NCBI GenBank assembly: GCA_029204225.1
Contig: CM055106.1
Coordinates: 4,936,858-5,000,857, forward strand
Origin: Diphasiastrum complanatum
Lineage: Eukaryota; Streptophyta; Lycopodiopsida; Lycopodiales; Lycopodiaceae
Length of the DNA stretch: 64,000 nt
Reading direction: 5' to 3'
The notes below the pieces were generated by a model that was not told the origin of the DNA, ran no database searches, and was given only the letters and a program-made list of their open reading frames with translations. Position numbers and translations under genes: made by a program. The first letter of the stretch is position 1. Every line of letters starts with the position of its first letter. Below, piece after piece: positions 11,130 to 55,912 of the stretch.

Positions 11130-12156
11130 TTTTGGAGAGAGGGGGAGAGTAGCGAGAGTTGAGAAAGGTGTCGTATGTTAGAAACAATTTTTTTTTTTTT
11201 TAGCTAAGGGGGGTAAGACAAACACGAACGAGAAACGAAACACAAATGAGAAACGATCTCGAATGAGAAATGAACTCGAACAAAAATTGTTCATGTGTAG
11301 TGGAACGAGCTATGCGACTCTCTCCGAAAGCATGACTATGCCTATCAGAACAAACAGAACGTTAGTGATGAAAATCATGATCGTTCTTGATTATGTAGCC
11401 AAACATTAATAAACAAAGCGCCAAAAGAATAACTTGTCATGAATAGCTAGACAAATTATGTGTCGCAAATGATCCGCGAAGAGCTAGACAGTGCTCGACT
11501 GATAATTAGTCGCGAAACATTCGCGAAAGACAAGACTAAATGTTAGTCGTCTATGACTAGAAAGAACAACTAGAAAGATCAAACAGAATGAATAATAAGC
11601 ATAGCAATATTAACACAAATCTGAACGTAAAACAAGTAATTGTATCAGATTAAGTATATCAAGTATACATGTCAATAATGCGATAGAGCACAATACAGTA
11701 GCGAATGAAGTCGCATGCCCATCGAAGCTTATTCAAACTGTAAAGGAATGAGACCTTATTGCTGACAAATTAAAGAATCAATGCACAGAGCATCTACTTT
11801 TGTCTATTGCTGATAAGCTTCTCTTCTTCGTTCTCTCTCGCTTACTAACTTCTTAATGAATATGCAAATGGTATTTAATATATACACAATGTTACAGCTG
11901 TGCAGATGAAGAATGTACATGGTGGATGTGCTGTTTGTAGGAGATCGTGGGTGGATGCAGTCGTCGTCCAGTATGTTAGCACAGCTGCATGAGCGTGAAG
12001 AGGGTGTGACGTCAACCTTTGCTTTTCGTCTTTTCATCGCCGGTGAGAATTTGCAGGTGAATATGCAGACTGCGCGACAACGCGAGTAAATATGTAGCAT
12101 GAATGGAGGCAGATTAAAAATGTAATTTAGGTGACTTAGAGGAAATAAATCCAATA
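11130..12156 (-). repeat. 5' LTR of Copia A
   Basis: 1,027 bp, matching 1137-2142. Both terminal dinucleotides are mutated. It has a T-run near 11190-11201 where the 3' LTR has an A-rich stretch. Its outer end is followed by the target duplication TTGAC. Confidence 0.9.
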
Positions 12157-13992
12157 TTGACTTGAATCAAGCCTGCTCAAATGAACCTTTGATCAATTTT
12201 TGGAATCAAGAATTGAGGAATCCCAGATTGTAAACAACATGGATTAGTTGTTGGATTCCTGTTGGTTGTTACAATAGTGGAGTTGAGAGTTCGTTTTAGC
12301 TGCAAGATGCTATTCCATCTTTTCCTTCTCATTTTTCTGATCACAGAAGTTTAACCGTGTGGAAAGTAGTTTATTTAGATATTGTTAGAACCTTAGGAGA
12401 GATACAAAGTGTGTGAGACTGTTGATTATAGTCCTGCAAACGATTCTTCAAGTTGGAGAGTTGTTTGAAATCTATTGAAGATCAGCTGTTTAGATCTGAG
12501 TAGGGCCGAAGGTAGAACGGTAGAACAATAGAACGTTGGAGGGTGAAGCAACTGAAGTGCCGCTGCCTTGTACAAAAATATTGCACTTCCTATTGCTCGC
12601 TGAAGATCAACACTCTAACGTTTCTTCCTCTCTGTGAGTTGAAACCTTGGTTATTGAACTAATGTAAAACAATGAATCAAGAGGATGCTAAAGCAGAAAT
12701 AAGTGAGCTATCAACGATGGCTGCAACTTGATTCTGCCAGTCGATTGTGTAGCAAGGCAGCGTGCATATTTCCTCTATCTTGAGGGTGGCGGTTGCAGAA
12801 ACCTGCAATCCCCTTTGTGATCCTTCCTTGTTAAAAAAAAAAAACCCTATTGGGTTTTGAAATAGGTCGTGAGGGGCCCTTGGGAGGTAGTATGGTCTTT
12901 TTTTATTGTAAGGTTGACTTTGAGCCGGAGGACAATCCGCAATTTGGTAATTGCATGACAATTATCCAAGGATCAATTGTGGTCTGATGGTGGTAACTTA
13001 AAAAAGTTGATTTTCCAAATTAACTCAGAAATTTTAAGTTATTAGCATCTTGTTAAAGAAGCTTGTGTTTCTTGGTGCTCGTTTATCAATGTGTAACCTT
13101 GACCTTGTATATTGTTTTTCGGATGGTTAGAAGAAAATTGGATTTTCTTTCTCCATGGACAATTTGCATGTCATTCGCTCTTATCAACTTGGCATTCGGC
13201 TTTCAGCAATGTAAGCCTAGATTATGTGGAACTTGAGTACCATTATTCATGGTCAAGCAGTATTAGTCGGTTTCCGGTGGAAATTTTTTCGAAGCGGATC
13301 TTGACGGAACGAAAGGAGTTGTATAGTTTTCAGGCATATATCCAGGTTAGAAATTTGATTTTTTGGTACGCTATTTAAAGCAATTAACTCTAGAGTATTG
13401 GTACTCCCAGTAAATGGAGTTAAATTGTGTTTTTTTTTTTTTTTTCGGTTTTCTCCTTTTCAAATCGGTGGAACACCGATCAGTTGGTTATTGTGGTTTT
13501 GATGATTTTGGTCATTAAAATTGAACAAACCAAAGCTTTTGAGATACTTGTTAAATTATTAATGGTGGAAAATTCATAGTATTTCTTTATTCAACAATAT
13601 TATTTGGAGTGAACACAGTGTAGAAATACCCGAATCCAAATCTTAATTCCCGTTAATTACAGATAATTTTAACGAAGTAATTCTTAAGCTAGTAAGTGAA
13701 AAGGACGAACAGTCCAATTTTATTTGAAAAATCATAATAATAGGAACTGAACAAAAGTAAAACTGATTTAATTTCTAGTTAAAATTCCATGGGGGTTTGT
13801 ATATCGATAATTCTACCCAGGTATAGGATAGAGATGAAACTGTTTCAAACTTTTTTCCTACAATAATTCATTTTTTACATTTATAAATGTCTTTAATTCT
13901 TCATTATATACCTTAGCTGAAAGATTTTCAGGAAATTGAAAATTTTTAAGGAGGGAAGAAGAGTGGACATCAATGGTAGTAAGTGTGATCGA

Positions 13993-14212
13993 GAAATGTA
14001 TTTCGCAATTAGGATTTTGGTAGTCCCAGTAAGTAGCTTAATACCGGATGTTAGTTTCCTGGATTTAATTCATTTAGTTGAATTCATAAATAATATTTTT
14101 GTGAAATGTATTTCGCAATTAGGATTTTGGTAGTCCCAGTACGTAGCTTAATACCGGATGTTAGTTTCCTGGATTGAATTCATTTAGTTGAATTCATAAA
14201 TAATATTTTTGT
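13993..14212. repeat. 110-bp tandem duplication
   Basis: Units 13993-14102 and 14103-14212 begin GAAATGTATTTCGC and are the same apart from two single-base differences (AAGTAGC/ACGTAGC and GGATTT/GGATTG). The near identity shows a recent duplication inside an otherwise decayed region. Confidence 0.93.
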
Positions 14213-16626
14213 GACCATTGAGTTATCTACAGTTTTGGATTTCAATTGTGATGTTAAAAGTAGAATATGAAACATGAATTACATTGGATCTGTTAATTGA
14301 TAGGAGTTTGTCAGTAGAGTTACTGCTCTTGGATCCAGGGCATTCAAAGCTTATCATTAACAAAAAAAGATTAGAATGTAATATTGAACCATGTTAATTT
14401 TTTTGTTTAGATCACAAGATCAGGTGTGGATTGTGGTATCCATCTGATAGTCATGCAAGTCATCCAAATAAATGGATTATCCAGTGTTTGGGAACAAGAG
14501 ACAATATCCTATATGGATTATAGGACAACTAGATGATCAATGGATCTCTAGAATATCAAATGAGACGGTTAAGGATTTTCTGAAAGGAAAAGTTGATGGT
14601 ATGGGACATCAGTAATTTTGGAAAGCAAATACTAGGACTGTAAAATTTGATGATCAATGGTGTCTTTTAGTACCTAGTCACGATATGGGAAAAAGATAAC
14701 TGTTTGATCAAATGTGGGGTATTTTGGAAAATTTTGAGGTTTAATCTAGATCCCAGTGTGGTATCTTATTATTTACAAAATCAGAGGCCCTCAAATTTAT
14801 TTCTCGCTTACTTAATTAATTCTTTACTTCTTAATAATTTCTTGAATATAAGACATCAGACTGATTTATATGAATTCTTTACAACATGAACTTATTCTTC
14901 TAAAAGAATGTTATGTCATATAAATTACTACTTGTGTGAATAGACTTGGAATTCGATTAAATTCTAAGGTTAAAGTGTTTCAATTTCTTAAACCTAGAAT
15001 ATCTCTTTGTGCACAGATGAATTTCGATGGAATGGTAGTTTCTATCACTCGGGTTGAAAATATTTGAAAGAAAAGTCCTGTTTGTAATAGACTGAATCTT
15101 TTAGTGGAAGCACTTATTATTGACTTTTCTTGGATTTAGATATTTTCATATATCATCTTTCCAGTTAACTTTTATTGAAATTTATAATTTCTTTAAAAGG
15201 AGGGGTGAAGTAGTGGGATAAATTCTATTTGGGAATCTGTAGGTTGCATAGTTTTTGGAAGAGCACCAACTGTGGTATAGAAATGAGAATTGGTCTAAAA
15301 GTAATTTTGGACAGATTCAGAGTAAGATACCTAATTGGAACTTTTTGAAAAAGAAGAATTCTCTAGGTATTGTGTGGACAATCTGGATTTAGAATAGGTT
15401 TAAAATTTGAATCATTATCTATAAGTAGTGTAGTATAAGGTCAAAGGTTATTAATTTCTTTTTGATTGAAATAGAAGTAAGTTCGATCAGAATTTAAATT
15501 TGAGAGTTCTATATTGGGTCAACCTAATATTAGTTTAAGTACTACGATCAGAGAGGGGTTGATTTAGTGGGAGAAATTATGTAATTAGAGGTAAGTGAGA
15601 TTGGAAACTATTGAGAGTGAATGTTATTCATCTCAGAGATTTTTCGGATATGTTATTTACTCATGAGAAATAGAAAATCTTTTGTAGCTGAGTTACAAGA
15701 TCTCAGTGAGATATGTGAGTAACATATGTGGGTTTTGGAGGAATCTGCCAGATAAAAATGTGTTTATGTACTGGGTTATAGTGAGATTATTCACATATGT
15801 GCACGATTAATCTTGTATGAATCTATTGTGTATTTCTGGTTACTAGAGTTATTTGGTGCACTTAACCTAGTCGAGGAACATAAACATAGGATCAAGTATT
15901 GTTTTGACAGATACTTGCAGAGTTAACAAATCTTTGTATAGAATATTTATGGGACTAACTTATAAATGATTTGGGTAATGATCTAAATGTGGTGTCATAC
16001 TAGTATAATTGAATCCTTCACCTAGACATTTGAGATTTCTGAATCATTGGCAATTAACTTGAGTAGTTGATTACTCCAGGATGAAATTAATTGGTAAAAC
16101 GATCAATGTGATATGGATTCACCAGGAATTGATGGTTTTTGAATTATATTGCTTGTCAGATGCATGATTTGTAAATCATTAGGTTCATCATTTAAAATTA
16201 TGTGCATCGGATATACAATATTCTTGGGATAGAGTATTCCTTAGTTAAGGGATAGACTCAGCTCATTAGTAATTATATCCCAGAGCGCTCAGTTGGATAA
16301 CAAATCATAATGAATCCAAGAATAATATCTGAATTGATATTCAGCAAGACTTTGGGTATCTATATTTGATTCTAGATTGTTATCTAAAGTTTTTGTGGTT
16401 GAAGATGATTTGTCATTTTGGTATGTGTTCAGTCTTTAATTACCAGTGGTTAATAGACCTCGACTCTTGCACTTCAGTTAAAAAATCTTGTTTGAAGAAT
16501 ATCCTTAAATCTAGTATTTTCTTAGTGGAGAGATTTTGGAACGATTCTTACTTCTTGTGAGTTATGTTGGGCATATACTCCAGTATCTTGTAAATGATTA
16601 AGTATGGTTTTTGGATTCCAGAAAAT

Positions 16627-16676
16627 TATGATTGACGAATCATATGAATCTAAATATTTATGATTGACGAATCATA
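16627..16676. repeat. Twice-repeated small palindrome
   Basis: TATGATTGACGAATCATA (7-base arms, 4-base loop) occurs at 16627-16644 and again, identical, at 16659-16676. Confidence 0.85.
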
Positions 16677-18583
16677 AATAGATACTTAATTATTGTCAAA
16701 GGATTTAAATGAATGGTGATGATTCTTAAGTGTAATGATTAATTCTTGATCTATTATTTGAATAAGAATTCAGATCAGTGTTTTGAATCTCTCTACTCCA
16801 ATATCTTATTGAGAGCCTATGGATCTTACAGATATTCTCACAAGATAAGTTATCTTATTTGTGGAGAGTTTAATTAGTCTAGTGGATGCCATTATGCTAC
16901 AATTTATGGTCTGCAGATGTTTGAGTACAATTTTTTTTTGATTGGATCTCATGTTATCGTAGGAGACAGATGAAGGAATGCTATTTTCTTGTATTTGGTG
17001 CTAGAAATAGGAGCATTTAACTCAAAAGAGTATTTGGGATACTCAGAGTTGAGTTTTAATCATTCTATATCTTAATGATTCTCCTAGAGATTCTAGTCAA
17101 ATGAATTATCATATCTTAGAATTAGATTCTAAGGATAGTTGTAATTGGAAGCTATTTATGAATTATCTACCAAAGTTTGTGGATAATTTCAGACTGTAAT
17201 TATTATTATTTTCTTTAACTTTAATCTCCTAAGATAGGGAATAATTAACTTAGTGGTTGATGTAAGTGTGAAGGTGATGTTACTAACTTGTGTTGAGTGT
17301 AACCTTGTTGAGAAAATATATCTCTAAGTGTACTTTTCCAAATTAGAGTTTGTACTCCAGAACATAGATTAACGGTTGAAAACAATTTTTCTCAGAGTAC
17401 TTGTTTGATATGAGAGTCAAACTAAGGATAATGATTTTCTCGGTTAATATTGAAAGTTAAAGGAACTGTAATTCTTTCCTATATTGAGGAGCTTCTAAGG
17501 ATAGAAGCAGTTTAAGAAGGGAAGAATGTCATGGCTATATTCGGTTAAGGACCTAGAATAGTCCTAATATGGTAGTCTAAATACCATTCATGGGTACATG
17601 TCCAATGGCAATATGTTGGTTTGCAATCAAAACAATTATATGCTAGAACATTTAGAGATACATGAATGAAAATTCCTAAAAAGTGTAAAGTTCTTTGAAT
17701 TCTTGAAATATTATGCACTAAGCAAACAAGTGGTTTTCTTCAAGTATAAGAAGCGAAATAAATGATAAAAAAGGACAAAAGCAAAGATCTAGTTGAGGTA
17801 AAATATTGATGGTGGCCTATGTCAATCAATGAGCTAAATGTCATCTTATAGTTTAATGACTATATATCATGCATGGTAAGTGTGAAGTTCAATTGTGTTG
17901 ATAAGGTGCAATAAAGACAAGGCATGGATCAATAAATTTGGATATGTGCAAACTACAATTATCTTATGCTTTAATTAGATGATCAAATGATTCATTTTGA
18001 ATTGGAAACCAATGGACTTAGATTTTTTGTTTAGTTGTAAGCTTAGAAATAACAATGTTTGAGTAAACTTTTTTGTTAGGAGATTTAATTCATGCAATAA
18101 TGATTTTGATAAATGAATGAATTAGATCATAGCTTTATTTACAAGATGTTAAACTTTGCAAAGGCCACTTTGTTTTGGTCACTTTAAGATAAAATTTTAA
18201 AGTAAAAAATCTTGTACTCATATTTCCTAGTCTTGATACCATATGAAAAAAAAGAGAGGATCTTGAGCATGTGCAAATGCCTCCCCCTTGCAAGCCATAC
18301 CTCAAGCATAGATGCCTATTACTGAATGAGAGCACACTTCATTTTGACTGAAGGTGCAAGCACATCCCATCCTCATTTGTTGATGATGCAAAATTCTTCA
18401 TGATCATCATGCAATTGTGATGCATCTTGCAAGGATTTTGCAATGTTGGATGAGGGAGGGTGCTTTGCCTCACCTTTAGTCGTGATGCCAAATCTTATGA
18501 TCCCATTTGCCTTGGTACTCTCCTCTACTCTCAAAACTCCCACAAGGATAGGTGGAGCATCGATATTACATGTTGAGGGGCAA

Positions 18584-18660
18584 GGGTAGTGTTTGGGAAA
18601 GCCGACAAAACATAGGAATGGAATCGGCATCTTTTTTCGAAAATCGATTTCGTCAAAAAT
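18584..18660. other. Relict related to the MITE at 41887
   Basis: The stretch after TAGTGTTTGGGAAAGCC reads CATAGGAATGGAATCGGCAT and then TTCGAAAATCG, closely matching the left 60 bases of the hAT-type MITE in intron 4. I could not place a right terminal repeat or target duplication, so the element is either broken here or much longer. Confidence 0.4.
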
Positions 18661-19299
18661 TTAAAAGAAATTGACTTTTAAAAAAATGACAACTTTTTCA
18701 AAATGCAGGAAATTTTCTGGATATTATTATCATATGGAAGAAAAATGTATGTAGTAAAGTAGATAAATCCTTATGAAGCTTAGGTTACATATGTCTATTG
18801 AGTTGACAAAATCATTTATCACTGTAAATTTTTCAAATTTTGCCGGCAAAAAATAAAAAAAAATGCAAAATCTAGAATGCCAGAATTTTTAAAAAATCGA
18901 TAACTTCCAAAAAATAAAAAAACTTGGAGGGAAACCCCAAAGAGGTTTCTTGAAGGGAGAGTGTATTCCACACCACCACCACTGCCACAACACAACAGTG
19001 GTGGTGGTCCAGATATCTAAGGGTGAGCAATGATACCATTGTTTCGAAAAAATAGTGATATCATTGCCCATCTCCATTAGATCCATTAGATGGCTACTGC
19101 ACAACAACGACTGCAATGGCAGTGGTGGTGGTGTGAAATACGCTGCTCCTTTCCTGAACGTTGGGCAAGGGCCATGGAGGATCACTGGGCATGGCCCACA
19201 ACCCAACCTCCATCCACTCTGGTGAGAAAAGGAAGGCCAAAAGCTTTTTGTGAGCTAGGGTTTAGGTATAGATGGCATGGGGAGTAGTAGTAATAGGGT

Positions 19300-20185
19300 G
19301 GTACAAGTGAGATTTGAATGTCACATCCAACTTCATTTCAACCCTAATTCTCCATTCATGGCGTAGGGTACACAGAGAGCGGGAAGACGTTTGACGACGA
19401 GGATTTCTCCATTCAGTCTCTCTCGCCATGCTTCGATCCAAGCTCCTCACAGATCACCTGGATCTGCCTCATTTGTCAGCAAAGTCTCCCTCATTGATCG
19501 TTTGTTTCCATTGTTTTCAATTGTAATTGCTGTCTGTGTTTTGGCAGTCTTTCCTGATAGCAGCATAGGCTCGCTGGTAGCGTAAATCCTGATTTAGGGC
19601 AAGACGATGGGGTTTTGTAGTGGAAGCAGACGATAGTACTCGGTTGTTTGCAGCGCTTCATTTGAGATGGTGGTCAGAACACGGCAGGCAATGTGAAGGA
19701 AAGCTATGGTGGCAAGCCATGTTAATGGAAATAGATTTAGCTCGCTTTGACAGCGTGGGATGCCTGCTCGACCTGCGGTGGCAGAGAAATTGTTGCTTTC
19801 ATTTCCGAACAGGTTAAGCAGAGGTTTTTCATGTCCACACCCCGCCTGGTGTTCCATGGCCAGCTCTTTCTTGTATTGCGTTTTGTGATGAAAAACCAGC
19901 GTTAATTGGTGATTTTTTCCGTTCAGCTCCGTATGCTGCATTACTGGCGCCTGATAAAAAAAGCCGAGTTCGTGTCAAAATTACTCATTATAGGCACAAT
20001 GCTTAAAAAACGGCCAGTGTTCTTTTGATTCCCTGTATCTTGTCCTGCTTTGTGGATGCTAGATGAGGCTGTATTTGGGCCGCCTTCTGACCTTTTTAGG
20101 ACATGTTCCAATTTGAACAAGACTTGCGAACTTTTAGAAACTGAAACACTCAACGGCGTCCATTATCGTTCTATGCTTTCCAGCA
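19300..20185 (+). promoter_or_regulatory. Probable 5' flank and 5' UTR of the UBP26-like gene
   Basis: The stretch upstream of the ATG at 20186 is visibly richer in G and C than the preceding 6 kb and has no transposon hallmark, as expected for a promoter or 5' UTR. No TATA box or transcription start can be fixed from sequence alone. It contains only short frames that do not resemble proteins. Confidence 0.35.
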
Positions 20186-51857
<31,672 letters not shown>

Positions 51858-53329
51858 GGTTGATGTACCTAAGGAGATTTTCTCAGCTCGTGAATTTGAA
51901 TAGGGAAAAAGTTTTGGAGGAGGAAATGTATCGAGTTCTAGATCAAGGGGTATTGTAGGGTCACACAAGAAGTTTTTCTGTAAGCTGTTCCTCAACAATG
52001 TTTTGGAGATGGATAGAGGCAAGCTATTTACCTCCACTTTTTCCATTTGTATAGTGCATTGTTTCTCCTTCCAACAATGTCAGGAAAATTTGATTTGAAA
52101 CCACTTGGTGGGCCACAGATGATTTTGAAGTCTCTCGCTGGCTGGTCTCTGGAGAGGGATCTCCTATTCTTACGTGATTTTTAGGCATACGTGATCAAGC
52201 CGAATGCTCCATCAGATGTGTAAAGAGGTTCAATTTTCTATATTTCTTAAACATTGACAATCACGTACCTCTACTGAATGAGAGGGAATGTAAATAATTC
52301 ACTTGGTTTTAGACATCTGGAAGATCCCATAAATCCCATGGTGCATGTTCTGGCTCATGCTTCCGGGATGAAAATTTTTACTTAAATTCCTAAAGTTTCC
52401 TTTTACCTTTGTTCTACTGGGCTGGTTCAATTAGAGGATGACATGTTGTTTATACCACTCGTGTACTGGGTGCTTTTTGACATTGGTATTTTTCTCTGGC
52501 ATCAATGTCTCACTAAATGGCAACTCATAATTACATGTGAAACATTTCTTTAAATATGACGATCAACGATTGCTCCAAGGGTAACTGCAAAAAAGAAGCT
52601 TTTTTACTTTATTGCTGTGTCTGTTTTCTTAGTTAGGTACTGGCTTTTTAAAAAATCTTGCAGGGACACGAAATCAAACATTTATTCTTCTGGGCAATCA
52701 CAAAATGGTATGTCTGTCAGTCACATTAACTAGCAAAGAAGGGAAAGGAACACCGATCATGCGTGAACTGTACAAATCAAATGCATTTAGTGCAATCAGA
52801 CGCATACAAGGTGTTTATTTAGATCAGGAATCATGAGTTAGAATCAAGTGCTTATGTATCATGCACATAGTCACTCTAATTTTAATCAACGTCAAAGTAG
52901 TGGCACAACCTTCTGTTTTGGCTATTTTTGCAAAAAAGGTTCTTGGGTCCTTCGGTGAATTTAATAAAAAAACAAAGTAACATTAAAGCCCTATGCAATA
53001 AAGGTTCAAAAGGTGGTGCTTTGTAGTCATATCTTCATGTCGTTCTACTTATATAAACAATAGCGTAACAAATATTTTGCAAGCCAATTTAAGGTTTTTT
53101 TCAACGATCTTTTTAGAATTGGAAGAATTGATGGTTTGGTTGGTTAAAAAAAAGGGGGTATTTGGGAAAGAAACGTAAGGATCTGGTCAATTATTTTCAA
53201 ATGCTAAATCTCACATAAAAATGTTGAAGAAACTAAAAAAAAGTGATTTGTGCTGTGTTTTACATAGTTTACTTCTTAGTATTAATTATGTTTTACATAA
53301 TTTACGTAGTACTAAAATAATGTAGAATT

Positions 53330-53540
53330 ATTGAATGAATTTGTCAAAATTTGAACCCAAATGTAATAACAATTCTAGATTGAGTATGATCGTGATTCAA
53401 ACTCAAATTTGACCATGTGACAACAATCTCAAGTGGTGACTCTTGAGTGCACACGATAATTGAATGAATTTGTCAAAATTTGAACCCAATTCTAACAACA
53501 ATTGAGTAAAATCTTGATTCAAACTCAAATATAACGAGGT
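53330..53540. repeat. 129-bp imperfect tandem duplication
   Basis: The word ATTGAATGAATTTGTCAAAA starts at 53330 and again at 53459. Both are followed by T-T-T-G-A-A-C-C-C-A-A and, further on, TTCAAACTCAAAT. The second unit is shorter and diverged. Confidence 0.82.
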
Positions 53541-53635
53541 GACATGAACGATTTAACATTTCTAGTAACACCAAGATTAATTATCCATAATAGTAACAAA
53601 TGACATCTAAATTCTAGCGGTCAAGAAAATGTGCA

Positions 53636-53690
53636 AAGTATAGGAATTGAATCGGCATTAGTTTTCAAAAATTGGCATCATGAAAATGCT
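53636..53690. other. Relict related to the MITE at 41887
   Basis: AGTATAGGAATTGAATCGGC then T-T-T-T-C-A-A-A-A and TTGGCATCATGAAAATG match the MITE's left internal part. GAGGATAACTCAAA near 53840 matches its right part. Terminal repeats are lost. Confidence 0.42.
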
Positions 53691-53956
53691 CACAATTTCT
53701 TATATATGCATACAAGCCCTTTTATGAGTCCTTTAGGTTCTTTGAACTCTGTGGGTGGAGTAGCTACCAAAATTAATGCAGTAAACTATAAGTCTTCAAA
53801 AAATTGAGAAGCTAAAAAAATGTTGGTTTTTTGAGGATAACTCAAAGCAAGGGAATTCTAAGGTTGTAAAGATCTTATTTTTGAGTGCAAATATGTTATT
53901 GCTTGTGTCTAATATAGAACAAGTATTAGAATCAAATTTCTAAATCCCCCCATCGA

Positions 53957-53960
<4 letters not shown>

Positions 53961-54031
<71 letters not shown>

Positions 54032-54050
54032 CACACACACACACACACAC
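53961..54050. repeat. Microsatellite (CT)n followed by (CA)n
   Basis: About 69 bp of CT then about 20 bp of CA on the plus strand. Unlike the intron-4 tracts it has no LINE 3' UTR or hairpin beside it. Confidence 0.95.
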
Positions 54051-55912
54051 AAAGGCACAAGGCTATGCTACAACAATGTGGCTACTCATTGGACCTTTGA
54101 AACGACACATGATTTTCCTACCCTATTGCACAATTTCTAGTGGAATCTACGACGATTCTTATTGTAGTGAACTATTGAATCTTCACCTTCTCATCATGAG
54201 CCGTGAGCAGTTGAATTTCACCTTCTCATCATGAGGCCTTTACGGGGAAAATTAAGGACTAACATAATTTTTTGAGGTTTGAAGTGGCATGAATTTTTAA
54301 ATTATGAAATCTTGATTTTTATATTCCAAGTTGTATCTCGTTATAGTTTCATTGTTCATATTCCAATCTAGAGGCATTCTTTGTTTGTTACTAGAAACAA
54401 CAACAATTGTTTCCAAACTAAAGAGCGGAATGTGATTTGTGTGTTTTGGCCTTGATCGACTTGTGTCATAGAAATGAATGTTTGACGTTAGTTGAAAATA
54501 TACTTCACAAGTCCATTCAACCTTTACAAAGCCCTCCACTTCCTTTGAATGATAATATTGGTGGCATTCTAGGAGTCATACAATTGAATAATCAAAGATT
54601 CTTTTGTGTTGACACTATAAAGTTAGGTTTAATTTTTGAGACTTTTTTTGCGTGAACATGGGGATGAAATTTATATCTACTAGAATTGCCTCGAGAAAAT
54701 AGTAGGTCTTTGATAAATAGAAAATGCTTTGGATGACGATTACTTATCTTTTTGCAAGCACTTTTTCGTTAAAACTACTATACTTAGAATTCTATTTACA
54801 TCATTAATGAAAAATATATGAGAATTTTATTCTTAAGCTCAAAAGACCAACAAGGGTAAAACAATATATTGTTTTATCATAGTTAGACAACATTTCATAT
54901 TGTAATAGGTTGCTTAGATGTGTATTTGCATTGTAGAAAAGATCTCATTTCCTTTACAAATTAGCAATAGTATACATATTGCACACATGTGAACATAGAG
55001 CAATTTCTAGCTTTGTGAGTAGATTAGGGTTCATGAAAAGTGAGAATAGCAGATCAAACATCTAGCCCAACGTCCCCATGACAATTATAAAAGAAACATA
55101 CAACTTCAGGTGTCAAAGTTGCAAAGTTACTAACCAGGAACAATTTGTCACAACGTGATAGTGTTGGATAAGACATGGAAGGTCACAACGTGATAGTGTT
55201 GGTTGAATTGGTTAGCAAGATGAGAGTATAATATGAGATGTAATAGAAAAGTAGTTGAGGGTTCCAATCACTCAATTCTTCAAAATGACGTAGAGAGAGA
55301 TGTGAGTTGCATTTAGGACTTCTTTATGCTTTATTGTACAATAATTGCATGCTCCTTGGTTGAAGGGAAAGATTTTGGTTGATTGTTTGAAAGACTATTG
55401 TCTTTGTGGAATTTGGCTTCATAATGTAAGACCTTTTGTGTACTATGCTTTTGGATAATGGTATGATGTTTTTTCTACCATATTTATACATTTGTAGTGA
55501 TGAGTTGGAATGATTTAGAGCATGATATGGATCAATGATTGTTGGGGATTGGAGTTTTTAAAATGTTATAGATACCAAATCAAGACAGTTTTTGAACGTA
55601 ATAGGGTAAAAAGGTTCCATTAAGTGGAAAAACAAGGATTTTTTTTTGTGTGGCTTTGAGCTTATATATCTCACAAGTTTGAGAACCAAAATCATGGCCC
55701 TAGAATTTTTTTTTGGACTAAAACTTTTTCATATTCCTTAAAGTTATTAGGAGGTGCATGTTGTAAAGATTATGCAAAATCTAGCTTGATCATTTTACAT
55801 TTTCATGTACATAACTCAATCACACATGTGTGGAGCTTGTTCCCACGTATAAATAGTAGGCCTAGTTGCATTAGTTAATTCATGTCATATAATAGCTTGT
55901 TTCTTGAAGCAA

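Larger units (their letters stand above)
1137..12156 (-). mobile_element. Copia A: old LTR retrotransposon, split by Copia B
   Basis: Two related LTRs (1137-2142 and 11130-12156) enclose a Copia polyprotein read on the minus strand. A perfect 5-bp target duplication TTGAC lies at 1132-1136 and 12157-12161. The PBS (11117-11129) touches the 5' LTR and a polypurine tract (2143-2153) touches the 3' LTR. The order from high to low coordinates is gag, protease, integrase, [Copia B], RT, RNase H, which is the Copia order. Stops, frameshifts and mutated LTR termini (TATTGG for TGTTGG at 12156, TTTT for TGTT at 11130) show age. Removing B leaves about 6.2 kb, a normal Copia size. Confidence 0.92.
12162..19300. 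other. AT-rich intergenic stretch, no recognisable gene
   Basis: About 7.1 kb with only short scattered open frames, none resembling a family I know. From about 13.4 to 18 kb the plus strand is rich in T and G and poor in C, with few CpG, as in a long-decayed repeat. A minus-strand frame at 18373-18630 (starting M-P-I-P-F-L-C-F-V-G) reads smoothly but I do not recognise it. Homopolymer runs occur at 12835-12843 (A) and 13430-13445 (T). A purine tract at 17513-17525 followed by TGTCATGG looks like a PPT-LTR junction, but no second LTR was seen. Confidence 0.5.
51858..55912. other. 3' flank and intergenic stretch, no gene seen
   Basis: The first few hundred bases must include the 3' UTR, but no poly(A) signal can be fixed. 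Beyond that the DNA is AT-rich with short frames only. It holds the repeats listed separately, a relict of the MITE family near 53636-53690, and a 21-base direct repeat at 55147-55167 and 55182-55202. Confidence 0.5.

Noticed and set aside
12677-12961. 94-codon minus-strand frame as a gene
   Set aside because: Passes through an A-run, low-complexity, no family resemblance, no neighbours supporting it.
17513-17540. Polypurine tract followed by TGTCATGG as the 3' end of an LTR element
   Set aside because: No matching LTR, PBS or coding region found between 12.2 and 19 kb.
53961-54050. LINE tail at the (CT)n-(CA)n microsatellite
   Set aside because: No LINE 3' UTR and no ATAAGA hairpin beside it on either strand.
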